The notes beneath the pieces were generated by a model that was not told where the DNA came from, did no database searches, and saw nothing but the letters and a program-made list of their open reading frames with translations. DNA of 64,000 bases from Dactylosporangium vinaceum (lineage in GTDB: Bacteria; Actinomycetota; Actinomycetes; Mycobacteriales; Micromonosporaceae), in assembly GCF_019904175.1 (NCBI RefSeq), contig NZ_CP061913.1:930001-994000 (forward strand), read 5' to 3'. Position 1 is the first letter of the stretch. Every line of letters starts with the position of its first letter. A program made the translations under genes and the position numbers. Positions 17,009-24,208 of the stretch are shown here, in pieces.

Positions 17009-17434
17009 ATGAGTGACTACGACATGGGCGACGCGGGCCACGACGTGGACTACGGCCACTACGAGGCGGGTGAGCAGCACGACGGTCTGGACCAGCTGCA
17101 CCAGGCGCACGGCAGCGAGGCCGACGCGCAGTCGCAGTTCGGGGTGTACGAGAACGACCACCACGCGCAGGAGTCCACGGACTTCTCGCAGGGTCACCAC
17201 GTGGAGTACGACCAGCCGGCCGCGGTGCACTACGAGTCGGACGACTACACCAACTACAGCCACGACGCGTCCGTCGACGACCACGTCTTCGCCGCCGAGG
17301 GCTCGGAGTCGTCGCACCAGGCCGAGTTCGGTGAGCTCGACGCCCTGCAGCAGCGCTTCGACGGCGCGTTCGCCTCGGGCACCGAGTTCCACTCGGGTAG
17401 CGGCGAGGGCCAGTTCAGCGTCGCCGGCAACTAG
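17009..17434 (+). CDS. Very acidic His/Tyr-rich protein, copy 1
   Basis: 141 aa of unknown function. Rich in Asp, Glu, His, Ser, Gln and Tyr; I see no Lys, Cys or Trp, one Arg and one Pro. It begins MSDYDMGDAGHDVDYG and has recurring H-Y/D-E patches but no exact repeat, signal peptide or membrane segment, so it is probably disordered or extended in the cytoplasm. The His/Asp content could bind metal; this is speculation. ATG 17009 has AGGGGG 9 nt upstream. A second identical copy lies at 21928-22353 on the other strand. A hairpin terminator closes the unit at 17457-17494. Confidence 0.75.
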   Translation: MSDYDMGDAGHDVDYGHYEAGEQHDGLDQLHQAHGSEADAQSQFGVYENDHHAQESTDFSQGHHVEYDQPAAVHYESDDYTNYSHDASVDDHVFAAEGSESSHQAEFGELDALQQRFDGAFASGTEFHSGSGEGQFSVAGN

Positions 17435-17456
17435 CCGCCCCAGACCCTTTGCCGAC

Positions 17457-17494
17457 AACGGCCGGCCACCCCACGCTCGGGGCGGCCGGCCGTT
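17457..17494. terminator. Hairpin terminator after acidic-protein copy 1
   Basis: Perfect 11-bp stem AACGGCCGGCC / GGCCGGCCGTT with a 16-nt loop. The A and T flanks make it usable in both directions, also for the convergent chemoreceptor gene ending at 17517. Confidence 0.75.
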
Positions 17495-17516
17495 TCGCGT
17501 GCCTGGAGACAGCCCC

Positions 17517-19079
17517 CTAGACGCTGAAGCGGGCCACCAGCACGCGCAGCCGGTCGGCGGTCTGCGACAGCGACGAGGCCGCCTGCTGCGAGGCGGAGGC
17601 CGCGTCCGTCACGGCCCGCGCCGTGGTCGCCAGGTGGGTCACGTTCGAGGCGATCACCTGGGTGCCGGCCGCGGCCTCGGTCACCGACCGGTTGATCTCC
17701 TCGGTGGTGGCCGTCTGCTCCTCGACCGCCGAGGCGATCGTGGCCTGGTAGGCGTTGATCTCGTCGATGATCCGCGAGATCTGGTCGATGGCGGCGATCG
17801 TGGCGCCGCTGTGCGTGCTGATCGCCTCGATGCGGCGGGCGATGTCGTCGGTCGCCCGGGCGGTCTCCTGGGCCAGGTCCTTGACCTCGCCCGCGACGAC
17901 CGCGAAGCCCTTCCCGGACTCCCCGGCGCGGGCCGCCTCGATCGTCGCGTTCAGCGCCAGGAGGTTTGTCTGCGCCGCGATGTTCGTGATGGTCTTGAGG
18001 ACCTCGGCGATCTCGTTCGACGCCACCCCCAGCAGCTGTACCGTGCCCGACGTGCGCTCCGCCGTGTCCACGGCCGACGTGGCGACGAGCGCGGCCCGGG
18101 AGGCGTTCTGCGCGATCTCGGCGATCGCCGCGGTCATCTCCTCCGAGGCGGTGGCCACGGTACTCACGCCGGCCGAGACCTCCTCGGCCGCCGACGCGGT
18201 GGTCCGGGCCTGCTGGGTGGCGTTCTCGGCGCTCGTGGCCGTCTCCCCGGCCGAGCGGGACAGGTCGCCGGCGGTGTCGGTGAGCGAGGTCGCTGTCGCG
18301 CCGAGCGCGTCGACCGTCTCGCGCATCGCCGTCGTGGCCCGGTTGAGGGCGTGGCCCATGTCGGCCAGCTCGTCGTTGCCGCGCACGGCGACGGTACCCG
18401 TGAGATCTCCCGAAGCGACGCGGTCCAGCGCGGCCACGGCCGACCGCAGCGGGCGCACGATGCCGCGGGCGATGACCAGGCCGAGGGCGCCCACCAGGGC
18501 CACGACCCCGAGCGGGATCAGCACGGCCAGCCAGTTGGCCCGGGTCACCTGCCGCTTCCCGGCCGCCGTCGAGGCGGCGATCGTCTCGGTGTTGCTGTCC
18601 TCCAGCTCGGTCAGGCCCTTGAAGATGCGGTCCTCGAGTGGGCCCAGGACGTCGTTGGAGGCCGTGGTGGCGGCGGCGGTCTGCCCGGCCGCGACCAGGG
18701 CCACGACCTTCTGGCCTTCGCTCTGGTACGTCGAGTCCGCGCTCGTCACGTCGTCGAGCACTTCCACCTCGCGGGGCGTCACGTCCAGCCCGCGGTAGGC
18801 GGCGAGCCACTTCGTGAACTCGGTGTGGTCGTCGGTCCACTCCGTCACGAACTGCCTGTCCCCGGTGGCCACGTAACTGCCCAGGTCGTCGGCCTGGCCG
18901 GTCTTGGCCACCTCCATCTCCAGGGCCGCCCGCACCGAGGGGTGGTCCTGCGTGGCCACCTCGGTGAACCGGCCGGCCAGCCCGCTCAGGAGCACGCCCA
19001 GGACTATCGCGGTGGCGGCGACGCCGGCCGCGGCCAGCACGATGAGCGCCGCGAGCTTCCGCGCCACTGTGACCTTCAT
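17517..19079 (-). CDS. Methyl-accepting chemotaxis protein
   Basis: 520-aa transmembrane chemoreceptor. TM1 (about 9-32), an extracytoplasmic four-helix-bundle sensor (about 35-180; DUF/4HB-type), TM2 (182-203), HAMP (204-256), and a cytoplasmic coiled-coil signalling domain with the hairpin tip LALNATIEAARAGESGKGFA that contacts CheA/CheW. No che or flagellar genes are in the window, so partners must be elsewhere. ATG 19079. The gene lies inside the potentially invertible 4.36-kb segment. Its stop is 14 bp from the left arm, whose bidirectional hairpin could terminate it. Confidence 0.9.
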   Translation of the reverse strand: MKVTVARKLAALIVLAAAGVAATAIVLGVLLSGLAGRFTEVATQDHPSVRAALEMEVAKTGQADDLGSYVATGDRQFVTEWTDDHTEFTKWLAAYRGLDVTPREVEVLDDVTSADSTYQSEGQKVVALVAAGQTAAATTASNDVLGPLEDRIFKGLTELEDSNTETIAASTAAGKRQVTRANWLAVLIPLGVVALVGALGLVIARGIVRPLRSAVAALDRVASGDLTGTVAVRGNDELADMGHALNRATTAMRETVDALGATATSLTDTAGDLSRSAGETATSAENATQQARTTASAAEEVSAGVSTVATASEEMTAAIAEIAQNASRAALVATSAVDTAERTSGTVQLLGVASNEIAEVLKTITNIAAQTNLLALNATIEAARAGESGKGFAVVAGEVKDLAQETARATDDIARRIEAISTHSGATIAAIDQISRIIDEINAYQATIASAVEEQTATTEEINRSVTEAAAGTQVIASNVTHLATTARAVTDAASASQQAASSLSQTADRLRVLVARFSV

Positions 19080-19119
19080 GGTCGACTATTCGGCGTTTGG
19101 TCGCGCCGGTAAAGGGAAA

Positions 19120-19156
19120 AGGGCCGCCGCCCGATGACCCTTCGGGCGGCGGCCCT
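19120..19156 (-). terminator. Intrinsic terminator after the chitinase gene
   Basis: 14-bp perfect stem AGGGCCGCCGCCCG / CGGGCGGCGGCCCT with a 9-nt loop, followed on the minus strand by TTTTCCCTTT. It separates the chitinase from the downstream chemoreceptor gene. Confidence 0.85.
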
Positions 19157-19174
19157 GGTTTTGCCGGAAACGCT

Positions 19175-20563
19175 TCAGCAGGCGCCGTTGTCGGTCCAGA
19201 CGTTCTGCGCGTTGTTGCCGGGGATGTCGCCCTGGGTCCACCACTTGGCGGTCCACTTGTGCCCGCCGTAGGAGACGGTCGCCCCGCCGTTGTAGGCGGT
19301 GCCGGCGCTCCAGGCGGCCGGGCAGGTCGGCGGCTGCGTCGTGCCGCCGGTGCCGCCACAGGTCCCCTGGTCGACCCAGACGCTGGCGCTGCCGGGCGTC
19401 TCGCCCTGCGTCCACCAGGCGGCCTTCCAGGTGTGCCCGTTGTACGAGACGAGCGCGCCGCCCGAGTAGGCGGTGCCCGAGTTCCAGGCGGCCGCGGTGC
19501 ACGTGCCGGTGCCGGGCGTGGTGGGCGGCGGGCCGCCGGTGGTCGGGTTGGTGGTGGGCGGCGTGGCGCCGGCGAAGCGGGCCGTGTACTTCGTGAACTC
19601 CCACGCCGTCTGCGGCACGCTGCTGCAGGTGCCCGAGGTCGTCGACTGGTTGGGGTCGGCGCACTGGCGGTCGCGGTTCACCGACCAGTAGGTGTACCGG
19701 GCCAGGTGGTGCGACGTCGCGTAGTCGAGCACGGTCTGGAAGTCGGCCTGGCGGAAGTACTCGCCGGCGTCGCTGCGGCCGTTCATCAGCGACACGCCCT
19801 CGTGGCCGTAGGCGGTGGCGCTGTCCCAGCCGAACGTGTTCATCAGGATGGTGTGGAACGCCTCGGCCGCCGCGGTCTGCGCGGAGGCGCCGCTGAAGCC
19901 GCCGTCGAACGGCATGATCGAGTAGTTGTTCGGGGTGAAGCCGAGGCTCTTGGCGTCCTTCAGCATCTCGGTGCCGAACCAGCCGGTGCCCGAGGTGGTG
20001 CCGGCCGTCGTCACCGAGACGTAGAGGCCGGGGTTGTTCTGCTGCAGGATCTGCGCGGCGCCGAGCTCGTTGTGCACGGCCGCGGCGTTCTCGTACTCGG
20101 GCTCCTCCAGGTCGAAGTCGATCGCCTTGAGGCCGTACTTGGTGACCACCTGCTGATACGCCGCCGCGGTGGCGGCCGGGCTGCCGCAGGTCTGGCCGAG
20201 CTTGGTGCCGCCGTAGCCGCCGATGGAGACACTGACGTCACCGCCGGCCGCGCGGATGCGGGAGATGAGGGCGGCCGCCTCGGTGTCGGCGGAGACCGCG
20301 CGCGTGCCGTCCCAGGTCGGGGTACAGCCGCCGCCGTTCGGCGCGAGAATGAAGGCCAGCTGGAACGCCTTCTGCCCGGTCGCGTTCATGACGTCGACGG
20401 CGTCGGGCGGGCTGTTGTCGAAGGGCATCAGATAGGGCGCGGACGCGTACCAGTTGCTGGTCAGCGCCGCGCTCGCGGTTTGGGCGTTGATCACGCCGAG
20501 GGTCGTCGCACCGAGGGTGGCGGCGGCGGTCAGCGCGAGGGGGATCAAAGTTTTCCGTTTCAT
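19175..20563 (-). CDS. Secreted GH18 chitinase-like enzyme with two chitin-binding modules
   Basis: 462 aa. Signal peptide 1-33 (ends TASA). The GH18 barrel covers about 36-330, with substrate loop SIGGYGG (113-119) and catalytic DxDxE as D149, D151 and E153 in AIDFDLEEPE. A Thr/Pro linker leads to two family 5/12 carbohydrate-binding modules (about 354-401 and 413-462), each with the AxWW-TQG chitin-binding aromatics and a Cys pair. It cleaves beta-1,4-GlcNAc polymers outside the cell. A strong GGAGGGG precedes the ATG. The promoter region has a TTAAC palindrome (20597-20621). DasR-type boxes usual for actinobacterial chitinases were not seen. Confidence 0.9.
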   Translation of the reverse strand: MKRKTLIPLALTAAATLGATTLGVINAQTASAALTSNWYASAPYLMPFDNSPPDAVDVMNATGQKAFQLAFILAPNGGGCTPTWDGTRAVSADTEAAALISRIRAAGGDVSVSIGGYGGTKLGQTCGSPAATAAAYQQVVTKYGLKAIDFDLEEPEYENAAAVHNELGAAQILQQNNPGLYVSVTTAGTTSGTGWFGTEMLKDAKSLGFTPNNYSIMPFDGGFSGASAQTAAAEAFHTILMNTFGWDSATAYGHEGVSLMNGRSDAGEYFRQADFQTVLDYATSHHLARYTYWSVNRDRQCADPNQSTTSGTCSSVPQTAWEFTKYTARFAGATPPTTNPTTGGPPPTTPGTGTCTAAAWNSGTAYSGGALVSYNGHTWKAAWWTQGETPGSASVWVDQGTCGGTGGTTQPPTCPAAWSAGTAYNGGATVSYGGHKWTAKWWTQGDIPGNNAQNVWTDNGAC

Positions 20564-20596
20564 GGACTACCCCTCCACGAACACGTGCGGACGTGA

Positions 20597-20621
20597 CGCT
20601 AACTGTTAACAAAGTTAAGCG
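20597..20621. promoter_or_regulatory. TTAAC-rich inverted repeat upstream of the chitinase
   Basis: CGCTAAC and GTTAAGCG flank a perfect TGTTAACA (20604-20611), 34-58 bp upstream of the chitinase ATG. Further GTTA-type motifs follow near 20655-20670. It looks like an operator, but the cognate regulator is unknown. Confidence 0.45.
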
Positions 20622-20683
20622 TTGTGGAGGGAACGTACATCCTCATCGATGCGTTAGCAAGAGCTGTTAAGGTTCTTATATGT

Positions 20684-21184
20684 TCAGCCCGCGCGGCCGC
20701 GGGCGAGCGCGTCGACCCGCCGCAGCGCGTCCGGCATCCGGTACGCCCCGCGCATCCCGCGCACATAGGCCGCCGCGTCGGCGAGAGCCAGGCCCGTGGC
20801 GGTGACGTACAGCGGCTTCGACGCCTGCCCGCGCAGCACCGGCACCGCGTGCGTGGCCGCCCGGAACACGGTCTTGGCCACCCCGATCACCGGGATGCCG
20901 AGCGCCGCCGCGACGTGCGCACCGAGCCCGGGCCGCCCGTCCGGGTCGAGATCCACATACCCGTCGACGATCAGCAGCTCCACCGGCTCGACGCCGTCGA
21001 GCACCGCCCGGATGGCCGGCAGCTCGCGCTTGTAGAAGCTGCCCGGTTGGTACGGCTCCACCTCGGCCAGCCACGCGACGCGCTCACTCGCCACGGCGAA
21101 GCCGGGCAGGTCCCCGACGACGAGCGCGGCCCGGCCGCCGCCCGGCTCGGGATAGTCGACATCAACGGCACCGGCCCGGATCAT
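20684..21184 (-). CDS. Endonuclease V-like protein, short form
   Basis: 166 aa; full endonuclease V is usually 210-230. Family blocks are present: VDVDY (7-11) with a catalytic Asp, QPGSFYKRELP (46-56) with catalytic Glu54, IVDGYVDLDP (72-81) with catalytic Asp74, GAHVAAALGIPVIGVAKT, and a C-terminal LYVTATGL, then YRMPDALRRVD. The enzyme nicks DNA or RNA near deaminated bases (inosine). The N-terminal helix before VDVDY is missing, and the usual DGHG is DGYV, so activity may differ. It carries no membrane or export signal. Divergent from the unknown gene at 21241, with 56 bp between; both lie in the inverted-repeat loop. Confidence 0.72.
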   Translation of the reverse strand: MIRAGAVDVDYPEPGGGRAALVVGDLPGFAVASERVAWLAEVEPYQPGSFYKRELPAIRAVLDGVEPVELLIVDGYVDLDPDGRPGLGAHVAAALGIPVIGVAKTVFRAATHAVPVLRGQASKPLYVTATGLALADAAAYVRGMRGAYRMPDALRRVDALARGRAG

Positions 21185-21240
21185 CGGGTCAACATGGCAT
21201 GGATCCGCGCAGAACCAAAGCGAAATGCTAGCTTCGAACG

Positions 21241-21819
21241 ATGCTCGCGCAGTGGCTGACGGACCGCTTCGGACCGCACGCGGCCATGGTGGTCGAGCTG
21301 GCCCCGCGGGCCGTCGCGGCCGCCGTCGAGCGGCAGATCGACGCGCACGAGGCGTCCGGCCTGCGCACCCGCCACGCGTACGGCGGGGCCTGGCCGGCGC
21401 AGTACGAGGAGCTGGTCCGGCTCCTGCGCGGGCGCGACGGCGTCGAGGTGTTCCACCCGCACGGCTCCGCGGTGCAGACGGTCCTGGTCAACGGCTACCT
21501 GCTGGTCCCGTACCGCTACGCCGAGGACCTGGCGACGAGCCTCACCGACCCGCGCAACCAGCCGAACAAGACGTGCCTGGAGCTGCTCGGCCGCTACGGC
21601 GAGCCGGCGCCGGACGCCCAGCCGACGCTGTCCGACGCCCTGTTCCCGCGGCCCGAGTCCGAGGCCCGCACGCCCGAGGACGTCGCGCCGGACGGCGTCG
21701 TGTTCGTGGTGTTCGCCGCCAACGAGCAGGCCGGTCTGCTGCGGGTCGGCCTGGCCGTCGGCGTGCTCCAGAGCGACGGCACCGTGCGCTGGCCCCACAT
21801 CGAGTGGCTCCCGGTCTAG
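21241..21819 (+). CDS. Conserved hypothetical protein
   Basis: 192-aa soluble protein I do not recognise. It begins MLAQWLTDRFG, has an alpha/beta-looking core (VEVFHPHGSAVQTVLVNGYL), then LTDPRNQPNKTCLELLGRYG, and ends in beta strands. No signal peptide or membrane segment. It may share a promoter with the divergent endonuclease V. It ends 40 bp before the right inverted-repeat arm and converges on acidic-protein copy 2. Confidence 0.65.
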   Translation: MLAQWLTDRFGPHAAMVVELAPRAVAAAVERQIDAHEASGLRTRHAYGGAWPAQYEELVRLLRGRDGVEVFHPHGSAVQTVLVNGYLLVPYRYAEDLATSLTDPRNQPNKTCLELLGRYGEPAPDAQPTLSDALFPRPESEARTPEDVAPDGVVFVVFAANEQAGLLRVGLAVGVLQSDGTVRWPHIEWLPV

Positions 21820-21867
21820 GACGGTTCGCGGGCGGCGCACTGAGAGCACACGATCGCCGGCACGCGA

Positions 21868-21905
21868 AACGGCCGGCCGCCCCGAGCGTGGGGTGGCCGG
21901 CCGTT
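21868..21905. terminator. Hairpin terminator after acidic-protein copy 2
   Basis: Mirror image of the hairpin at 17457-17494: an 11-bp GGCCGGCC-type stem usable from both sides. It separates copy 2 from the converging gene at 21241-21819. Confidence 0.75.
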
Positions 21906-21927
21906 GTCGGCAAAGGGTCTGGGGCGG

Positions 21928-22353
21928 CTAGTTGCCGGCGACGCTGAACTGGCCCTCGCCGCTACCCGAGTGGAACTCGGTGCCCGAGGCGAACGCGCCG
22001 TCGAAGCGCTGCTGCAGGGCGTCGAGCTCACCGAACTCGGCCTGGTGCGACGACTCCGAGCCCTCGGCGGCGAAGACGTGGTCGTCGACGGACGCGTCGT
22101 GGCTGTAGTTGGTGTAGTCGTCCGACTCGTAGTGCACCGCGGCCGGCTGGTCGTACTCCACGTGGTGACCCTGCGAGAAGTCCGTGGACTCCTGCGCGTG
22201 GTGGTCGTTCTCGTACACCCCGAACTGCGACTGCGCGTCGGCCTCGCTGCCGTGCGCCTGGTGCAGCTGGTCCAGACCGTCGTGCTGCTCACCCGCCTCG
22301 TAGTGGCCGTAGTCCACGTCGTGGCCCGCGTCGCCCATGTCGTAGTCACTCAT
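21928..22353 (-). CDS. Very acidic His/Tyr-rich protein, copy 2
   Basis: Identical in protein sequence to 17009-17434, including upstream and downstream DNA within the 581-bp arms. Both copies point into the 4.36-kb segment between them. Two identical, independently expressed copies mean either a dosage effect or very recent duplication or gene conversion. ATG 22353 with the same AGGGGG site. No function is assigned. Confidence 0.75.
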   Translation of the reverse strand: MSDYDMGDAGHDVDYGHYEAGEQHDGLDQLHQAHGSEADAQSQFGVYENDHHAQESTDFSQGHHVEYDQPAAVHYESDDYTNYSHDASVDDHVFAAEGSESSHQAEFGELDALQQRFDGAFASGTEFHSGSGEGQFSVAGN

Positions 22354-22438
22354 CGCTGTATCCCCCTGGCAAGTCCTCGTCGCTGTTGCCACCAACCGTA
22401 AAACCCACACCCCACCCACGAATCCCGGAAACGTGCCA

Positions 22439-24184
22439 CTACGAACGGGGCTGGGGCGACAGGAGCGGGGGTGCCGACGGCGGGTGGAACGGCGGTGGGT
22501 TCTCGACCCCGGCGGCGCGGGACAGGAGCGCCACCAGGCCCGCGCGGGTGGCGACCACGACCATCGTGTGGGTGCGGTCCAGGGTGCGCCAGCGGTTCTG
22601 CTCCGGGGCGCAGAACGTCTGGACGCCCACGCCCAGGCCGGCCCGGCCCGTCTGGACGGCCACCAGGCGGACCAGGCCCGGCACCGTGACGTCCCGGAAG
22701 TAGCGGCCCTCCAGCTCGGAACCGGCACCGACCGGGACCTCGGCGACAAGCAGGACGCGGCGGCCGACGGGGATGGTGTCGATGATCTCGCTGCCGACCA
22801 TCGAGGCGGCGAAGGCGGGGGCGGCCAGGTACGACACGCTGCGGGACAGGTTGATGTCGAACGCGGTCTTGATACGGCGGGCGAAGTCCTCCTCGAAGAG
22901 GCGCAGGACCACGCGCAGCTTGCGGGCCGGGTCGGCCTGGCGGGCCAGGTCGCGGCCGAGCAGGGCGACCTCCAGGTTGGTGACGTCCTCGGTGGTGACG
23001 AGCACCAGGCAGCGGGCGGTGGCGACCGAGGCGGCGGTCAGGGTGTCGGGGTTGGTGACGTCGCCGATGATGACCGGCAGGCCCAGCTCGCGGCCGACCT
23101 GGACGCCGCGGGCGCGCTCGTCGCGGTCCACGCCGACCACGTCGATGCCGAGGTCGTTGAGCTCGGTCAGGACGCGGGTGCCGACGTTGCCCAGGCCGAC
23201 GACGATGACGTGGCCGGAGACCGGCTCGGTGAGGCCGCCCGCGGCGATCGCGAGGCGGGCCTTGACGACCAGGCCGACCACGGCGGCGGTGATGGCGGGG
23301 ATGACGGCCACGCCGACGATGACCAGGCCGACGTCGACGACCTGGGACGCGATCGACGCGTTGTCCTGCGGGTTGGCCCCGCCCAGCGCGGTGAGCACGG
23401 CCAGGTACAGCGCCTGCCACACGCCGACGTGCCGGACCGCGGCCACGGCGACGGTGCCGAGGGCCAGCACGGCCGCCGTCGCGCCCAGGACCCGGCGCAG
23501 GCCGCCGCCGATGAGCAGGCGGGACAGGCGCATCGGGGGCCGGCGGCGCCGGCGCCGGGGGCCGGTCTCGGTGCGGCGGCCGTAGACGCTGGTGAGCACC
23601 AGGTCGGCCCGCTCGTCGTCGGCCGGGAGGCTCTCCTCGCCGGCGACGTGAGCCAGCCCGGCCCGGATGTCGCTCGGGTTGGCCAGGGAGCGGTCCACGG
23701 CCATGAGCAGCTGGCCGTCGGAGAGGCGGATCGTGGCCGGGCTGCTGTCGCCGAGCGCGGCGGCGACGAACGCCGGGGCGGCGATCTCGGAGGCCGAGAG
23801 CACGGCGCAGTTGGCGAGGCGCTCGAGGACACCGGCGGCCAGGCGCTTGTTGAACATCCGCAGGACCACGCGGATCGTCGGGTCGACCTCGCGGGCGATG
23901 AGAGCGGCGTCGACGTTCGCCACGTCGTCCTCTTCGACGAACGCGATCGCGTCGGCGTCGGTCAGGTCGGCCGTCTCGAAGACGGCCCGGGTGACCTTGC
24001 GCGCCGCGATGAGGATCGGCCCGGCCTGCGGGTCGTCGTCGGCGCGGATCTCGGCGATGTCGGGAGCCTGGCCGGTGGCGAGGTCGGGCACGATGACCGT
24101 GACCTGCGCCGAGTACGTGTTGATCAGCTCGCCGACCAGGCGCCGGGCGAGCGCGCTGTCTCCCCATACGACGAACTTGCGCAC
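22439..24184 (-). CDS. RCK/TrkA-N double-domain membrane protein (CASTOR/POLLUX-like)
   Basis: 581 aa. A Rossmann-type RCK domain comes first (KFVVWGDSALARRL, 3-16), then two membrane helices (about 231-250 and 280-305) around a short loop (LTALGGANPQD), then a second RCK with a clear NAD motif VIVVGLGNVGTRVL and a TrkA-C-like tail. The order resembles CASTOR/POLLUX and related ion channels gated by RCK domains. The usual potassium filter TVGYG is absent, so ion selectivity is unclear. GTG 24184. The stop touches the inverted-repeat arm. Likely an ion channel or ligand-gated regulator at the membrane. Confidence 0.7.
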   Translation of the reverse strand: MRKFVVWGDSALARRLVGELINTYSAQVTVIVPDLATGQAPDIAEIRADDDPQAGPILIAARKVTRAVFETADLTDADAIAFVEEDDVANVDAALIAREVDPTIRVVLRMFNKRLAAGVLERLANCAVLSASEIAAPAFVAAALGDSSPATIRLSDGQLLMAVDRSLANPSDIRAGLAHVAGEESLPADDERADLVLTSVYGRRTETGPRRRRRRPPMRLSRLLIGGGLRRVLGATAAVLALGTVAVAAVRHVGVWQALYLAVLTALGGANPQDNASIASQVVDVGLVIVGVAVIPAITAAVVGLVVKARLAIAAGGLTEPVSGHVIVVGLGNVGTRVLTELNDLGIDVVGVDRDERARGVQVGRELGLPVIIGDVTNPDTLTAASVATARCLVLVTTEDVTNLEVALLGRDLARQADPARKLRVVLRLFEEDFARRIKTAFDINLSRSVSYLAAPAFAASMVGSEIIDTIPVGRRVLLVAEVPVGAGSELEGRYFRDVTVPGLVRLVAVQTGRAGLGVGVQTFCAPEQNRWRTLDRTHTMVVVATRAGLVALLSRAAGVENPPPFHPPSAPPLLSPQPRS

Positions 24185-24208
24185 GGCCCCGATCGTATCG
24201 GCGGGACG

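Larger units (their letters stand above)
16923..17503 (+). repeat. Left arm of 581-bp inverted repeat
   Basis: Reverse complement of 21859-22439. Both outer and inner edges are sharp: the bases just outside differ. The arm contains the promoter region, the whole acidic-protein gene and its terminator. All translated frames I compared are identical in the two arms, so the arms appear perfect. Confidence 0.93.
21859..22439 (-). repeat. Right arm of 581-bp inverted repeat
   Basis: Reverse complement of 16923-17503. Its outer edge falls on the last base of the stop codon (TAG, 22439-22441) of the RCK-domain gene, so the copied unit begins exactly where that gene ends. No transposase, target duplication or IS end is seen. 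Confidence 0.93.

Noticed and set aside
16923..22439. Insertion sequence or composite transposon
   Set aside because: The repeats are long and inverted, but there is no transposase or integrase, no short terminal inverted repeats and no target duplication at either edge.
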